Origin: Dipylidium caninum
Lineage: Eukaryota > Platyhelminthes > Cestoda > Cyclophyllidea > Dipylidiidae
Direction of reading: 5' to 3'
DNA: 64,000 nucleotides
NCBI GenBank assembly: GCA_017562135.1
Contig: QEYB01000652.1
Coordinates: forward strand, 62,001-126,000
Part shown: piece by piece, positions 24,201-36,069 of the stretch
How the letters are laid out: each line of letters begins with the position of its first letter
How positions within the stretch are numbered: position 1 is the stretch's first letter
Notes under the pieces: model-generated
What the model saw: only the letters and a program-made list of their open reading frames with translations
What the model was told of the DNA's origin: nothing
Databases searched by the model: none
Translations under genes and position numbers: made by a program

Positions 24201-27200
24201 AACCGTCAAACAATCACCTTCCAACACTTCTCCATATCCCTCATTTCACCGTATTGTCTCGCGTGGATTATTACCTGTTGCCACTCAAAAAGTACACTTA
24301 GGAGACGGAGTGGAAAGTAGCTTAGTAGACGATCATATGAATAATTGAAGTGGATTTGGATCAAGTTATCTCCTGTCAAGTGCAGAGAAGAAAAAGTACA
24401 CCGGATTGAAGGACAACGACAAATTGGGGAGACTGTCCACTCAAGGGAGGGGAATTTGGCCCAACGAGTTTGCTAATTTCGGAGTCTTTTGCAAGTCTGC
24501 GTTATACCCCGACTTCTCAGTGTCTGAGGCAATTTTAGAACCAAAAATCTCGATCCTACCGAATAGCTTCCTTCTTCCTGGCTCACACATTCCCCTGCCA
24601 ATCCACCTCCAACACAAAAACTGCACCTTTCGCTCCGCAGTGTTAGGGAAGGGGGGGAGGGGGAAAGTAGAGACATGGGCTTAGCCAACTACATATAAAG
24701 TAAACACGGTGTAACCTAAGTTATTTACTACATTGACCAGTGGGTGACTAACCTCTAGCAGAACACTGTGTATACTCGCGTTCAATCTGCAGGTTGCTAT
24801 ACGTGACCTTCCACTATGGAAACCCGCCCCTCCTAGTAGTGAGTGAGGACTTTTGGAAGAAGAGCCACCCCGTGGCCCGCAAGTGTGTGTGTGTGTATGC
24901 ATGCATTAGGACACCTAGAAAGATGTGACAAGATGACAATGACGATGGTGATGTGGAGCAGGTTGGTCAATGTCCTAAAAAAATGTTTTTTGAGAGGCTG
25001 ACTATGAGAAGAATTTCCCGGTTAATTTCTTTTTTGGATTACCATCAATAGAGAGGCTAATCACAATGGACGATGTGGAATTAGGCAAAAGGGTGAAGAT
25101 TATAACCATAATCCGTTCTATTCTGTACTAGGGCGATATTAAAGATTGGTAATGAAGAAAAAAAGAAGGGGGGGGGGGAGGAAGAAAGAATGATGAGACT
25201 TTCACATGAGGCTATCGAGACGGAGGATGGATTTTGCAAAAAGTTTAGAAAACCCCCCGGGCACATGATCTGCGATGATTTTGAATGGATGCGTTTCGCA
25301 ATTGAGAAACAAAAAGACTTTGATTGAGACGCAAATCGTGAAGTTGATCACAACTGGGTCACCGTGATGATGTGAGATCCGTGCCGACCTCCTGCCCCCC
25401 CCCCTCGACCAATCACTTTTCGTCAATGGATAATTTTGGCAATTTGGAACTTACTTGGGCGGTTGAAAGATGGAATTGGGGCGATGATAATGCTCAGCAG
25501 TGAAATGGGATGATTGTGGGGGATGTGTGGAGGTACAGCCACAAGTTGTGCCACGTAATCGATGTAGCTAAAAGACGAAAAAAACAAAAAACAGTCGACA
25601 GACTTAAATGTCGAAACTAAAAGAGTGAAGGGGTCGTCTAGAAACATGAAGCCAATCGGAGTTGTTCGTACACTTTGCATCATCCCGTGTACATTTCTGT
25701 GCACAAATGATAACCTGTCGACGAGTGTCACCGGCGGAGTTCAATTGCTCACAAAAGGCCCTTTTCGTGAGGGAGAGTGATAAAAATTAACAGAATGAAT
25801 AAAAAGGACTTTTCAGACCAACGCACGGGCGGAAAGTGGACGTGTCGACTTGCGTGACTTTGTTAGGGTAATTTCACTTAGCGAGCCGAGTACTCGCGCA
25901 ATGTCGGGGGAAACACATACCAGAATAAGTTAGAGGTGGGTAGGGGTAGCAGAGTCGGTTCTCCCCCAGATAGGAAAGAAGTGCGTTGCATCGGACGTTT
26001 AGAATGGCCTACCGAGGTGAAGTAGAGTCACTTTATCAAGTGCCACAATGTGATACGCAAATTTTTGTAAAAAAAACCTTGATACGTTACTTTTGCAATG
26101 GTGGAAGCAGAGCAATGTGGCAAAAAGAGCAAATACTGGATTTTTTGCCCATTTCATTAAATTAGAGGTTAACAGGAGAACAGATGGTAGTCGGTTGAAG
26201 GAAGTCGTCGAGATTATCGTGATTACGATTCAAAAAATCGTTTAGTAGGCCTAATTTCTCCTCCTCTCCCCCCAAGGGTGGAAGACGGATGCAATTTGCG
26301 CTAAGAAAATGAGGCCGGGGGGGGCGATAAAACATAGTAACAATAGAATAGGAACGACAGCAGACGAACATGGCCTAATCACGGACCACCCGATTATCCT
26401 ATGCAAAACATCATGAGGGTAAACGACAAGCCATCACTAAAGATTACACGGCGACCAATACTTGTGGCAGGCGTTAGTTTTACGGGTCCCCTCTTCGAGA
26501 CGAAGAACTTCAGCGCCCCAACCGCCTCGGTAAAAACACGACAGAAGCAGAGAAGGCAACAAACCAGCACCGCAGACAACTGCCGCCCATCGGTGCAGTG
26601 AATGACACACACATTCTCCGGCTTTTGAGCCAACCAGAGGCGGGCATTTTGACACAACTCGACGAGGGAACACAACATTGGCGCTCGATTGTGCTCAAGG
26701 GGGCGGAAGGAGACACGACCACCGAACCAGTGAGAGGACCGGTAGGCTCGCGGACTGAGATTGTACACAGCGTAGCTGTTGGGATGGTGACGATCCAGGT
26801 AGGTTTGCGCCTCTTCCATGGAGTTATGGGAGCCGACGGCAGCCTCAAGACCGCTCTCGGCGGGGTATGACATAACTAGAATGGGAGGAAATGGACAGCT
26901 TGCAGTGAAGTGAAAGCAAAAACACTGAAGCACGATGAGGCCTATTTCAAATATCATTTCAAAGTGTAAGTGAAAACACCATCCTTTTTTCAGAATTTTC
27001 CCGACCACATGCATTAAACAATCCAAATTCTGATCTAGGTCAGAAAGTCATCAGCAGTCGGTCATCAGTCGGTCTGAAATCGCCTACTTCTGACTATCAG
27101 GAATGACTGCGGCGTCCGCAAATGCCCTTAAAATTACTTTCTAAGCGTTAAATTCTTCCCACACACTGAGTAATCGACATTAAAGGATTTGTAGTGCATG

Positions 27201-30200
27201 GAGAGTTATATCTGATGTCGTCACTTCAAAGGTGTCAGAGACTCTCGCCTTTACTTGAAACCTTCCGGGGGTATAAATATGCACAGAATTTGTAAATTCA
27301 CGGCGAGAACTGGCTAAACATCACAAATTTGCGTGCCCCATCGTCCACCACCACAACGGTTGTCTTCAATTTTAATTAACACCGCATAAAATAATGGTAG
27401 TTAGTCGTAAAATTTTGCCACTTGCTCTCTTCCAATGCAATGGCGGAGGAGGAGGTGGCAGCTGTTCCCTCCACCTCCTCGTAAGGTCAACCCTGATTGG
27501 GTTTCAGCTTCCCCGTACTAAAAAGAGACCTTCAGAGAAGCGGATGACAGTGAGTTTAAAGTGATGACGGCAAATGGGAGCACGGCAAGTGAGAGGCAAA
27601 CGGTATGTGGGGGCGGGTACAAGTGGGAACTGACGAAAAGGCGTATTTCTATTGCACAAAAAGTGCTCAATGCAGCAAAATATCGGCTACACTACAGTTT
27701 ACCTTAAAAAAAATAGCGCAAGGTTCTGACCGTGCCAAACAATCTGATTGTGTGCGTCAGGAAATACAAACAACAACTATGTCAAAAACCGCTTATTAAA
27801 GAAGGAGTCACGCTTTCACATGAGGTGAAGCATGAGGACGAGCAAGAACACGAGAAGCAAGGAATAAGGAGAGGAGGGAGAATAAGTTTGAGAACAGTGG
27901 AAGTAAGCACTTAAATTTAAAGCATTTCGGTGAAATATGCCTGTGTTGGGAGACTGACAATGAATGATCCTCAAAACGTGACAGGCCGTGGTGCGGCAGA
28001 ACGCCACTAGTTCATCAGTTCAGTGGTGACCCGGGACCGGGAGAGGAAAAGGAAGACAAGCATTGAATACCTCGAGGATACATAAGGTATTTTTTTAAAA
28101 AAAGCAATCAAAAGACAGCCACAAAGATATCCTACCTGCTATGCGTGAAGTGATGTATTGTAGGTCCAGATCATTTGGAATGGCACTAAATAAGAAAAAA
28201 CGGATGTTGAAACGGAAATGAAAAACTTAAAGTTTATTAGGGAATTAAAGAAGCAAACATTTCAAAAAGGGAATGTGTCGAATGGCGCTGGCGCCGCCAC
28301 TAATCGTCGATGGATTAAATCGGGAGGTTTAGTCGCTCACAAGTATTTGCTCGACAGTGTGCTTTTTTCCAATTTGGACACGCAAATGAACACCAGTAAA
28401 AGTTTCAAAGTTTGTAAATAAAAAAATATATGAGAGGCGTGCTTTAAAAGAAGGCAATAAACGGGGATGCTTGAGAACACTTGTCAACAACGCTTGCTCC
28501 ACCAAATTCTAAGTGGAGGGAACTGTTGTCCACCAGATTCTGACTGAAGGTCATGAGACAGTAGGACAGTGCTCTGGATGACAATGGTCAGACTACAGCT
28601 AAGAAATACACCTGGCAGTTGGTGGATTGAATTGAACAAGGGAAGGGAAATAAAGTCCCCCAAAGAGGAAAGTAAATCAAAGTTCCCGGCCACCACAAGC
28701 TTGTCGAGAACATCCATGAACAATTTCAACACCCTAAATGTCGTAAAGAGGGATAATTTGTAGAAATCAGATGAAAATTTCCTGCGGATGGATTTGAATA
28801 ATTTTCTATCCATACTGACACTTCTGAAGACACTAAATCTGTGTGGTAGGAGCAAGGCTGTTTTCAAACTACTTCTCGCAGATGCTCAGAAAACCACGAA
28901 AGAGTTAAACAAGTCCATTGAAAATATGTTTCGTTGAAGACGTAAAGTGATTAAAAAAACCACTTAAGAGGTCCACACAAAGACGTCGGTAGTGAAAGGA
29001 AAACTAACACCTTCGTTGTCGAGACTCTGGAGAAAACGCACTCATGTGAAATCAACAGTCACAAGGTAGTTGTTTAATGTATTTAAGTCAGAAAGAAGCA
29101 AGTTTAGGTGGGGACTAAAAATTCAGGCTTTAAGATGTGAGTAGGGCGAAGCAAATTTTGAGAGTACAGAGTTCACTCACGCAGCCACAGCTTCCATAAC
29201 TCTGGACGACGTCTCTCGGATATTCTTAATCAAGTGTCCCGCACTACCTTTGAGGAAACCCAGCACCCCACCAGAGGAACGCTCCGATGTCTCGATCGAC
29301 TCGGTGGATGAGACGGAGCCATCGGCCGAAGAGGGAGGACAGTGGCGCTGGGCATTGCGACCGACATGGACACTAGATCCCAATGAGGGTCGACTCGATG
29401 GGGCCGAAGGCGGAGGAGGGGGGTGCGAAGGGGAAGGTGAAGCTGCTGATGCTCTCGAACAGGGAGGCGCCGACTCATGTGCGTCTAGGAGAAATACGTA
29501 GACGGTCAAAATTAACGCTTCCTTTATTACCTAATATTTTAAGCAAGTGGATAAAACCGTTTTTTGTTATTACTCGCTTTGAATTAACAAGTAAAGATTG
29601 CATTTCCTTTCGCTACGTGGTTTACTGTCTGAAGCGGTAAATCAAAAAGGAAAGGAAATAAATGATTCCGAATTAAAAGAGTACGGCCAAGACTCCACTC
29701 CCCTCACTCCAAATTTCCTCCTGGTTTTATCAGAACTTTGGGTTATAAATAGACAAATGATGAAGAAGTAATGAAGAGGAGTAACACTCGAGCCCAGTCA
29801 AAACACCTTTTATCACCCTTAATGCAAAGGCAAGGAGAATAACCAAGAGTAACACGTGAACTACCATCTCAGTCGACTAAAAACCGTGCTCCATCAATGC
29901 CGTCGTTTTTCACATCATGAAAGGTAGTCGCCTTAAAATTTCCCGCTCACTTTGACACAAAAATAGTTTTATGCGTCACAAGCCTACTGAGTTAAGGGGA
30001 CAGAGGCCTGAATATCCGTGAGCTATCAGTGTTATTGTGTGGAAAGGGTTTCGTCTTCACTTTTTTTACGCCTCCACAAGTGTCTGCCGCCTCTTACACT
30101 TTCAAGGATGCCACTGACAGCGCCAGTCACATTGGGGGGGGCGGGAGGGGGGGAGGAGCAGAATTGACAATTTCGTGCATCTCCAACACGAAAGAAGTTG

Positions 30201-33200
30201 GAGTTGGGTCAAAACAGGAAGCGTTGGCATAACGATTCAAGTAGGCTCCACCTGAATCAGCTTGAGCACCCTAAAGCGTGACAACCCTCAACAATCCAGT
30301 AAACAGGATAAGAGGAAACCGAGATATACGGCATTTGTGGAGTAAACAGGGCTTGTCCCGCAAGGCGACTGTCGGGATCGCCCAGGCATTACATCTCCTT
30401 TTTTCAGTTGATTGACCAGAGATTTTGAGACACAATAAAAGGCCGAATGGAGACTTAAAGTATCCAACAATTATTTTGGTGTAGAGTGTAATTCGACGCA
30501 GGATGCCGGACCAATCACACATAAAAATGTGATTTTTCGGGGAAAAATCTACTGTGTCGTGGCAAAGACTAAACATGAATTACACGGAGGCGCAGATCAC
30601 TTTCATTTGCAATGTCAAAAGAAGTGTCTTCGATTTCTTTCGCGATTCCACAGGCTAAAATCTAAATACACACATTAGTCAACAGCTTGAAACCACAAAA
30701 AAAACGAATGAGATTTCTTCCTCCTCGCCAATACAACGGATAATTGTGGTTATTGAGGTACTAGAGTAAAGAAAAAAGGTTAAGGTGGGATCAAGTAACT
30801 CCATTAAAAGGTCGTACACATGGAAAATAAACGACAAAAGCTATTTCGTCCCATGAGAGACAAATCCCTACGGCGGTGAAATACTTGTGGTATTCAGTCA
30901 GGTGACGGTGAAGGACAGATTTGCTATGAAATTGCAGCGTCTGAACTAATACTGTAGTCCAACTAGGCGCCTCAATAATTTCATCCACTCAGTGCCAAGA
31001 TGTACACCACCTGCTATGATGATGATGACTGGCCACTTCTTTTCATAATTTTTTTTTAAAAACGCCCATAAATCCACAATGGAGGACTTGATATTAGAAC
31101 ACCTACACGTCGTAAAAACGAGCGAAAAGAGTCTTCTCTTCCAATTCCCCATTGATCGCACGGGGTTACACTTTTGGTTCCCTGACCTCCTAAACGGTAA
31201 TTACTCCAAGAAACTAATATATGTCAAAAGACTATGAGGGATTTATTCTGTTTAGGCATTATTTTTCTTTGGAAAAAAGGAAGCGGTAGCGATGATATCA
31301 AAATAGTGGGCTAAGTACGTTTTGTTCAAACACATGCAAGATTTGTCTTTGTCTATTTAGGGAAATGGAATAAATGCGTTGATTAGGCAAAAAAAGTCGA
31401 TGTGGTGGCCTTACCACTTACTTCGCAGTTATTAGTATCTACCCTCTCCACGTTCGCAACAAATTTTAGTCCAACTTCCTCCCACCCATTCTCACCTCCA
31501 CACACAAATCCATTATCGAGTTGGCGTGACAGGACTTGATGCAAAGGGGTGCTTTTACGATGTCCCCAGCGTTCACAAAACTTCCGAGGGTGAGTGGGGA
31601 TAGACGCAAGTTAAGAAACGCAATGCTGTGCAGCACATCATAAAAATGAGGAAAGAAGACGAGGGGGAGAAAGAAGGAGGAGAAAGGGCGAAGAATTCGT
31701 AAAGATAATTTTAAAGTGCTTTAAACTGCCAGCATTAATTCTCACAATTCTCCCGTTAGCCGTTCTTACACAATGGCAAAGGTGGCGCTTGGAGCATCCA
31801 CACTGATCGAATAAATTTACTCAATTCGAGCTGTTAAAAAAATAACTCAAAAATGGAAATGATCACCCCAATTTCAAAATTCACCGTGGTCTCAAAGAAG
31901 AAAGTGAATCTTGTGCGTAGTATTAGAGGCGTGGATTGTGAAGACCAATAAATGTCAGTCTCTCGGAAGTTGGGTGCACCACAGATCTCCCGTGTACCCG
32001 CTACATACGCAAAGCATAAAATCGCGGTCAATGAGAGTTGGTGAATGCGGTGGTTTCGTTCTAGGCCTTGTTTCTAAGACAAAAAACGTCTAGGCGAATT
32101 GAAAATAAGAGGGTAGGCTGCTCCAGGAGCAAGCAAGTCTGAGTGTACGAATTTCCCGCACCTACACCACACCGATTGGTGCAATACAAGCTCTTCAACT
32201 CTAACGTAATCATACCTTCCTGGTAATCCGAGTACTGTGTGCGAAAAAGCGCTACATGGATAATTCTACGTGGTTGGCCACCCAAAACCGTTTATCGTCC
32301 CCTTTTAAACGGAGTAAAACGATGTAATTGAGAAGAAGAATTAAAATATCCCGTGGCAAGCAAGATGGCGGTATGACCAGAGAATTTGGATACTGATGTG
32401 GACTACCATCATTTAAAAAAACATTAAAACTACCTCCCACCACCGTTGCAATACTGCCATGACCGCTCGGTGGGAAAATTAAAAGCACCGATAATAAAGT
32501 TTTAACTCCACGGTCACTACGCAAAAAGGCTAGTTTTGTATACTCGCGTTTTGTGCTTGACTAAACCAAATTGGGCAGAAAAACAAAGAAACTTTTATGT
32601 AAACTTTAAAACACTAGAAAATTCAGGAACATGTGCAACTAAAGGTTGCCTCTACGGCGAGACCACATATAGGAAAGAGATATATGAGAAGGGCCTCGTT
32701 TAACGGGTAGAGAAAAGCAGTGAGAAATTCGTAAATAGTCAGGAAGTTGGCCAATCTATTTAGCAGGCATTTAAGGAACAACGAGAAGGAAAAATTTGAA
32801 TTATTACTTCCATACTAAGAGAAGCACAGACAACTTCCGACAATACATTAAGAGTGGTATTGACAAAGACTGGAACATCAGGGTTCAGAAAAGGACAGTT
32901 TCGAAATGAATCGAGAAATGCCATCAAAGATGCAATAAGGGAGATAACTTTCGGGGCTGTAGTATTGCAACTAAATGAGATATGGGTGAATATAAATGTT
33001 TATTCCAAGAAAAGTATAACGTCATTCCTGGTAATATAAGTTTTTTGTATTAAAAATGTCGACAATCATAGAACGAAAGCTGTGAAATGATATGTCTTAT
33101 TTGTATATGGCGTGGAAGAACCAAAATAATGTAGAACAATAAGTGAAATTATTATGAAACCGTATATTTTAAAACCATCTTACTTTGTCAATGACCACAT

Positions 33201-35982
33201 AATGGAGGCGAAGTATTTTCAAAGGTAAAGGGAAACCCCAGCTAAATAATTTAAGTGTATTTGACAGTGAAGTAGGTGTTGATAGCAGCAACACAAGTGT
33301 CAAGAGAAAGAGAAAAAAGAAAACTAAAAAAGCACAAACAAATGTGTACGGAGATGCTTACCTCTTGGCTTCGGGCAATTCCGTAGCCGTCGTTTAACCT
33401 CTTCATTGAAGATGATGGAGTCAAAAGCGGGTACATTCCGAGTAGTGGCAAGATCTGAAAGCTCGCCGTAGATGGAGTTTATATTGGGCCTTTGGGTAGG
33501 ATCAACCAATAACATTTGACCTAGTCGGAGAAAGGGGAAAAAGGACAAGCAAATGAAACGAATGACTGTCACGGACTAAGGTGGAATTCCACAATCTGTA
33601 GCATTTAAAATTCTTTTCAGAAACGAATAGTAGTCAGTCCAAAAACCGATGTTCTATCGAAAAGTAGCCTAAAGCCGTTTCAAAAACGGCTTATTTAAGA
33701 GATAGTTAATTAAAAATGTTGACAAAGGCCTTCAGGAGTAAAGTAAGGATGAAACAGTGTGTTTCGGAGCCTCAACCATTTTACCCTGCTGTTAGATGAA
33801 TTGCATAAAGCATTAATTCAAAAAAGGTGTTATTTAATTTTAACTAAGTAATGACTTTATGCATTAAAATTAATGTTAAACGATGTTTCTTTCAGGGGTT
33901 TGGATCAAATAATTAAAAAGCTGGTTCAGTAAAGCGAGGCGTATGGATGTAAGCAGTTTAAAATCGAATCAAAAAAAGTTTAGAACTCATAAAAATAGTT
34001 GACTTTCATTATCTATTTCTAATGGATCAGGAAAGGGCACCTTTTGATAAAATGAGTATTAAGAGTCAAAGCATTTAACCAATGACACTATCAAAAAACT
34101 GGTTGTCTGTTCTGGGGTCACATCAATTCGTTTCATCCATTCATCCCAAAAATTTTATATTTTTACGGAAATAATCAAGTAAAAATGAGACCAGTTTCTT
34201 GTACAGAATCCAGTTTTGCAAAATTTAACGAGAGAGCATTGGAGCGATTTCTTGTGCTAAAATAAACCAAGGGATTCAAGTTTACATACAGTTAATTTTA
34301 TTGCGAAATAAACAATGATCTCACTAAATGGGTAACTCCGATGGAAGAGGACTTCACTCAAATGTGAAAAGTTATGTTCAATAATATTGGGAAAAGGCAG
34401 AGGCTTTGAAACAGAATGTTATTTTTATAATCGACTATTTAAACAACACTAAATGGGGAAGCTAAAACTAAAAAGTACTTTTGAAAATAGCCAAAAAAAG
34501 ACATGATAAGATTCTTTAAAGGCTTGCTCAACGGAATCGACCTTATTTAAATATACCTAATGATGCTATCAAGAAGGACATAGCGGTTTAACAACAACTA
34601 ACACTCAGAATTATTAAAGCAAACTGCGCCGAAAGTAGCAATGCGAAGTCGTAGTGAACTCACGAATTAGATTATGAAAGGGTTCAAAATCAATATCACT
34701 GGGAGGGAGATTAAAGTTAGCGTTCAAGATGGCAAGTTTTGCTGAATCTTCGAAGGGATGATATCCACAGACCAAGTAGAAGATTATACAGCCGAAAGCC
34801 TAGACAAATAAACAAGGGATTATCATGTATCCAAAACTCGACGAATCAATACCACTGAAACCACATTATACAACACCGAGAAAAATCGCGAACATTAACA
34901 GAATTTAATTTAACATAAAAGTAGTAGAGGAGCAATGATTACCCAAATGTCTAGTGCTTCGTTGATAGGATAGTTCAGGTACAAATCCAGCATCTCCGGA
35001 GACCTATACATAGGCGTTGTAACTTTCTCCAGCTGTCAATAAGAGCAAATGAATCGGAGCAATCAAAACTAACTTTAAGATGCAATAAGATATGAAATAC
35101 GAAGAAAATAAGGACAAAGTTTCAAAACCCAGGATATATCTGAAAATCAACTAAACAACTTACGCTTTCTTGTACCCTCCCCCGTTCAACAGCTGACCAC
35201 GTCATACTGGGAGCGTAGGTTGTCGTAGTGGCACTACCAAAATCACACAATTTAACGGTGAAGTATTCGGAAAGAAGAATATTCTCAATCTTTAAATCGC
35301 GATGAATTATTGGCGGTGACTGTTTGTGCATATGTTGGATGGCGCGGCTAGTTTGGGCGAGGATTTGTAGAATAATGTTCGGGAGAAGCGTTTTGCCATG
35401 ATGTGGAACAGGCAGATAGTCCTTGAGCGAACCTCCTGAATGATTTCGAGCAAATATGTTGCAGTCGATGGAGAGTAAAAATGAACTCACTTTGGAGGAC
35501 AATGCTCACCTGAACATAGCTCAGCAACAATCATATACTCGTTCCCAACATGTCTGCCTTTTGTTTTACCCATACAAGCAACTCCAAAAAACTTCATTAT
35601 ATTGGGATGTCCAGAGAGCTGTTTCTATTTGTTTATCAAGTAAAATTTACTACACTGTCCTACCAACACTTCGATTTCGTTCATAACTACCTTAACGGTT
35701 TCCTGATCTTGTGCAAAGAGCCGCTAGAGTATTAGAAATTGTGCACACAAAATACCTTTAAGGCATAGGACTTCCCCTGGGAATGGTTATAGCCCTCAAA
35801 TACAACTGAATAACCGCCTAAAAAGCGATAAACTGATATTTGCACATGCCTTCCGCAATTACGCGTCGTATTCGGAATTGGGTCCTCCCAACCTCAATCA
35901 TCTCACCAACCAATTCATTTTCTTTAACCCCCTGACTCGGCCCCCCAAAATAGCTAAAAGCCGACCTGATAAAGTCCCCCAT
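15276..35982 (-). CDS. GAK: Cyclin G-associated kinase / auxilin: kinase + PTEN-like + C2 + clathrin/AP2-binding + J domain, 21 exons
   Basis: This gene drives Hsc70-dependent uncoating of clathrin vesicles and phosphorylates AP adaptors, by homology. Exons in transcript order: 35982-35850, 35817-35756, 35723-35664, 35618-35510, 35435-35164, 35032-34943, 34799-34664, 33520-33362, 29484-29181, 28185-28136, 26875 to about 26440, 25567-25455, 23885-23831, 23310-23196, 22939-22860, 20992-20721, 19584-19301, 18245-17600, 16810-16479, 15994-15794 and 15374-15276; about 1,330 residues (human GAK 1,311). Kinase: AEGGYSVVF loop, Lys65 in YALK, HRD at 166-168, DFG from 186, TTPMYRSPEM. Then a Pro-rich linker, DLDLQYITSRI, the PTEN-like block (VYNLSPRAYR, VIHCTDGR), a C2 domain (GDVKITVYHARS, QLQFHTGF, PWETLP), and a disordered region with DLLDIS, NPFDPFG, DFDPFG and FEDLLGGF. 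The J domain has EWLQGKEKNVRALL, the HPDK loop and a final AKLILVELNDAM helix; stop TGA at 15276-15278. ATG 35982 (MGDFIRSAF) fits the family start; an in-frame extension to 36069 is less likely. Only the exon 11/12 junction breaks phase. Confidence 0.95.
22369..22422 (+). repeat. Dispersed repeat, copy A (inverted mate at 25631-25684)
   Basis: A 54-bp block starting GATGATGCGAAGTGTACGAA matches the reverse complement of 25631-25684 at 51 of 54 positions. It lies in GAK intron 15. Similarity decays quickly beyond the block on both sides. It is probably a fragment of a mobile or otherwise dispersed repeat whose full unit is not visible here. Confidence 0.8.
23702..23741. repeat. Perfect 2 x 20-bp tandem duplication
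   Basis: The 20-nt unit TTACGGCACAAAGTAGACAG occurs twice in a row without mismatch, in the GAK intron between exons 13 and 14. The lack of divergence suggests a recent slippage-type duplication. It lies about 90 nt downstream of the exon 13 donor in transcript direction. Confidence 0.95.
25631..25684 (-). repeat. Dispersed repeat, copy B (inverted mate at 22369-22422)
   Basis: On the minus strand this block reads like copy A with three substitutions. It lies in GAK intron 11, ending about 64 nt before exon 12 in transcript direction. In the GAK pre-mRNA the two copies are in opposite orientation and could pair across exons 12 to 15; that is inference. Confidence 0.8.
26876..28135 (-). other. 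GAK: GAK intron 10, no other gene seen
   Basis: This intron of about 1.26 kb separates the DLDLQYITSRI exon from the PTEN-like exon. The reading frame extending upstream of the PTEN-like exon contains a hydrophobic stretch, but that is the translated pyrimidine-rich intron end. No further exon or nested gene was recognised. Confidence 0.6.
29485..33361 (-). other. GAK: GAK intron 8, about 3.9 kb, no nested gene recognised
   Basis: The longest intron of the gene lies between the last kinase exon and the Pro-rich linker exon. It is AT-rich and carries only scattered short open frames on both strands, none resembling a known protein. Its position after the kinase domain fits the idea that kinase and auxilin halves are separable modules, but no internal promoter or alternative exon can be shown here. 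Confidence 0.6.
33521..34663 (-). other. GAK: GAK intron 7, about 1.1 kb, AT-rich
   Basis: This intron splits the kinase C-lobe between the FHNLI and MLLVDP segments. It is strongly AT-rich, has almost no open frame of any length, and shows no repeat or RNA gene that I could recognise. Confidence 0.6.
35818..35849 (-). other. GAK: Apparent 32-nt GC-AG intron inside the GAK glycine-rich loop
   Basis: On the minus strand the kinase reads VIAEG, is interrupted by 32 nt starting GCATGT and ending TTTTTAG, then resumes GYSVVFEG. Removing them restores AEGGYSVVF, the counterpart of AEGGFAFVY in vertebrate GAK. No GT donor at a compatible phase exists between the two coding parts; the nearby GT at 35845-35844 would shift the frame. 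The remaining 5' site, GCATGT, is the classic GTATGT with T changed to C. Confidence 0.85.
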
Positions 35983-36069
35983 GTACCACCAATTTAAAGA
36001 CGGTGCTGCACGGTGTGGATTAGTAAAAGCAAGGCGATTGAGTTCGAACAATTTGTTCGTTATATCCAA

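Noticed and set aside
26876..27026. Hydrophobic start of the PTEN-like frame as a signal peptide
   Set aside because: It is intron sequence ahead of a good TTCTAG acceptor, and GAK is cytosolic; the phase fits the preceding exon only without it.
35983..36069. Upstream in-frame ATG of GAK
   Set aside because: MGDFIRSAF at 35982 aligns with the family start; the extension has no family support.
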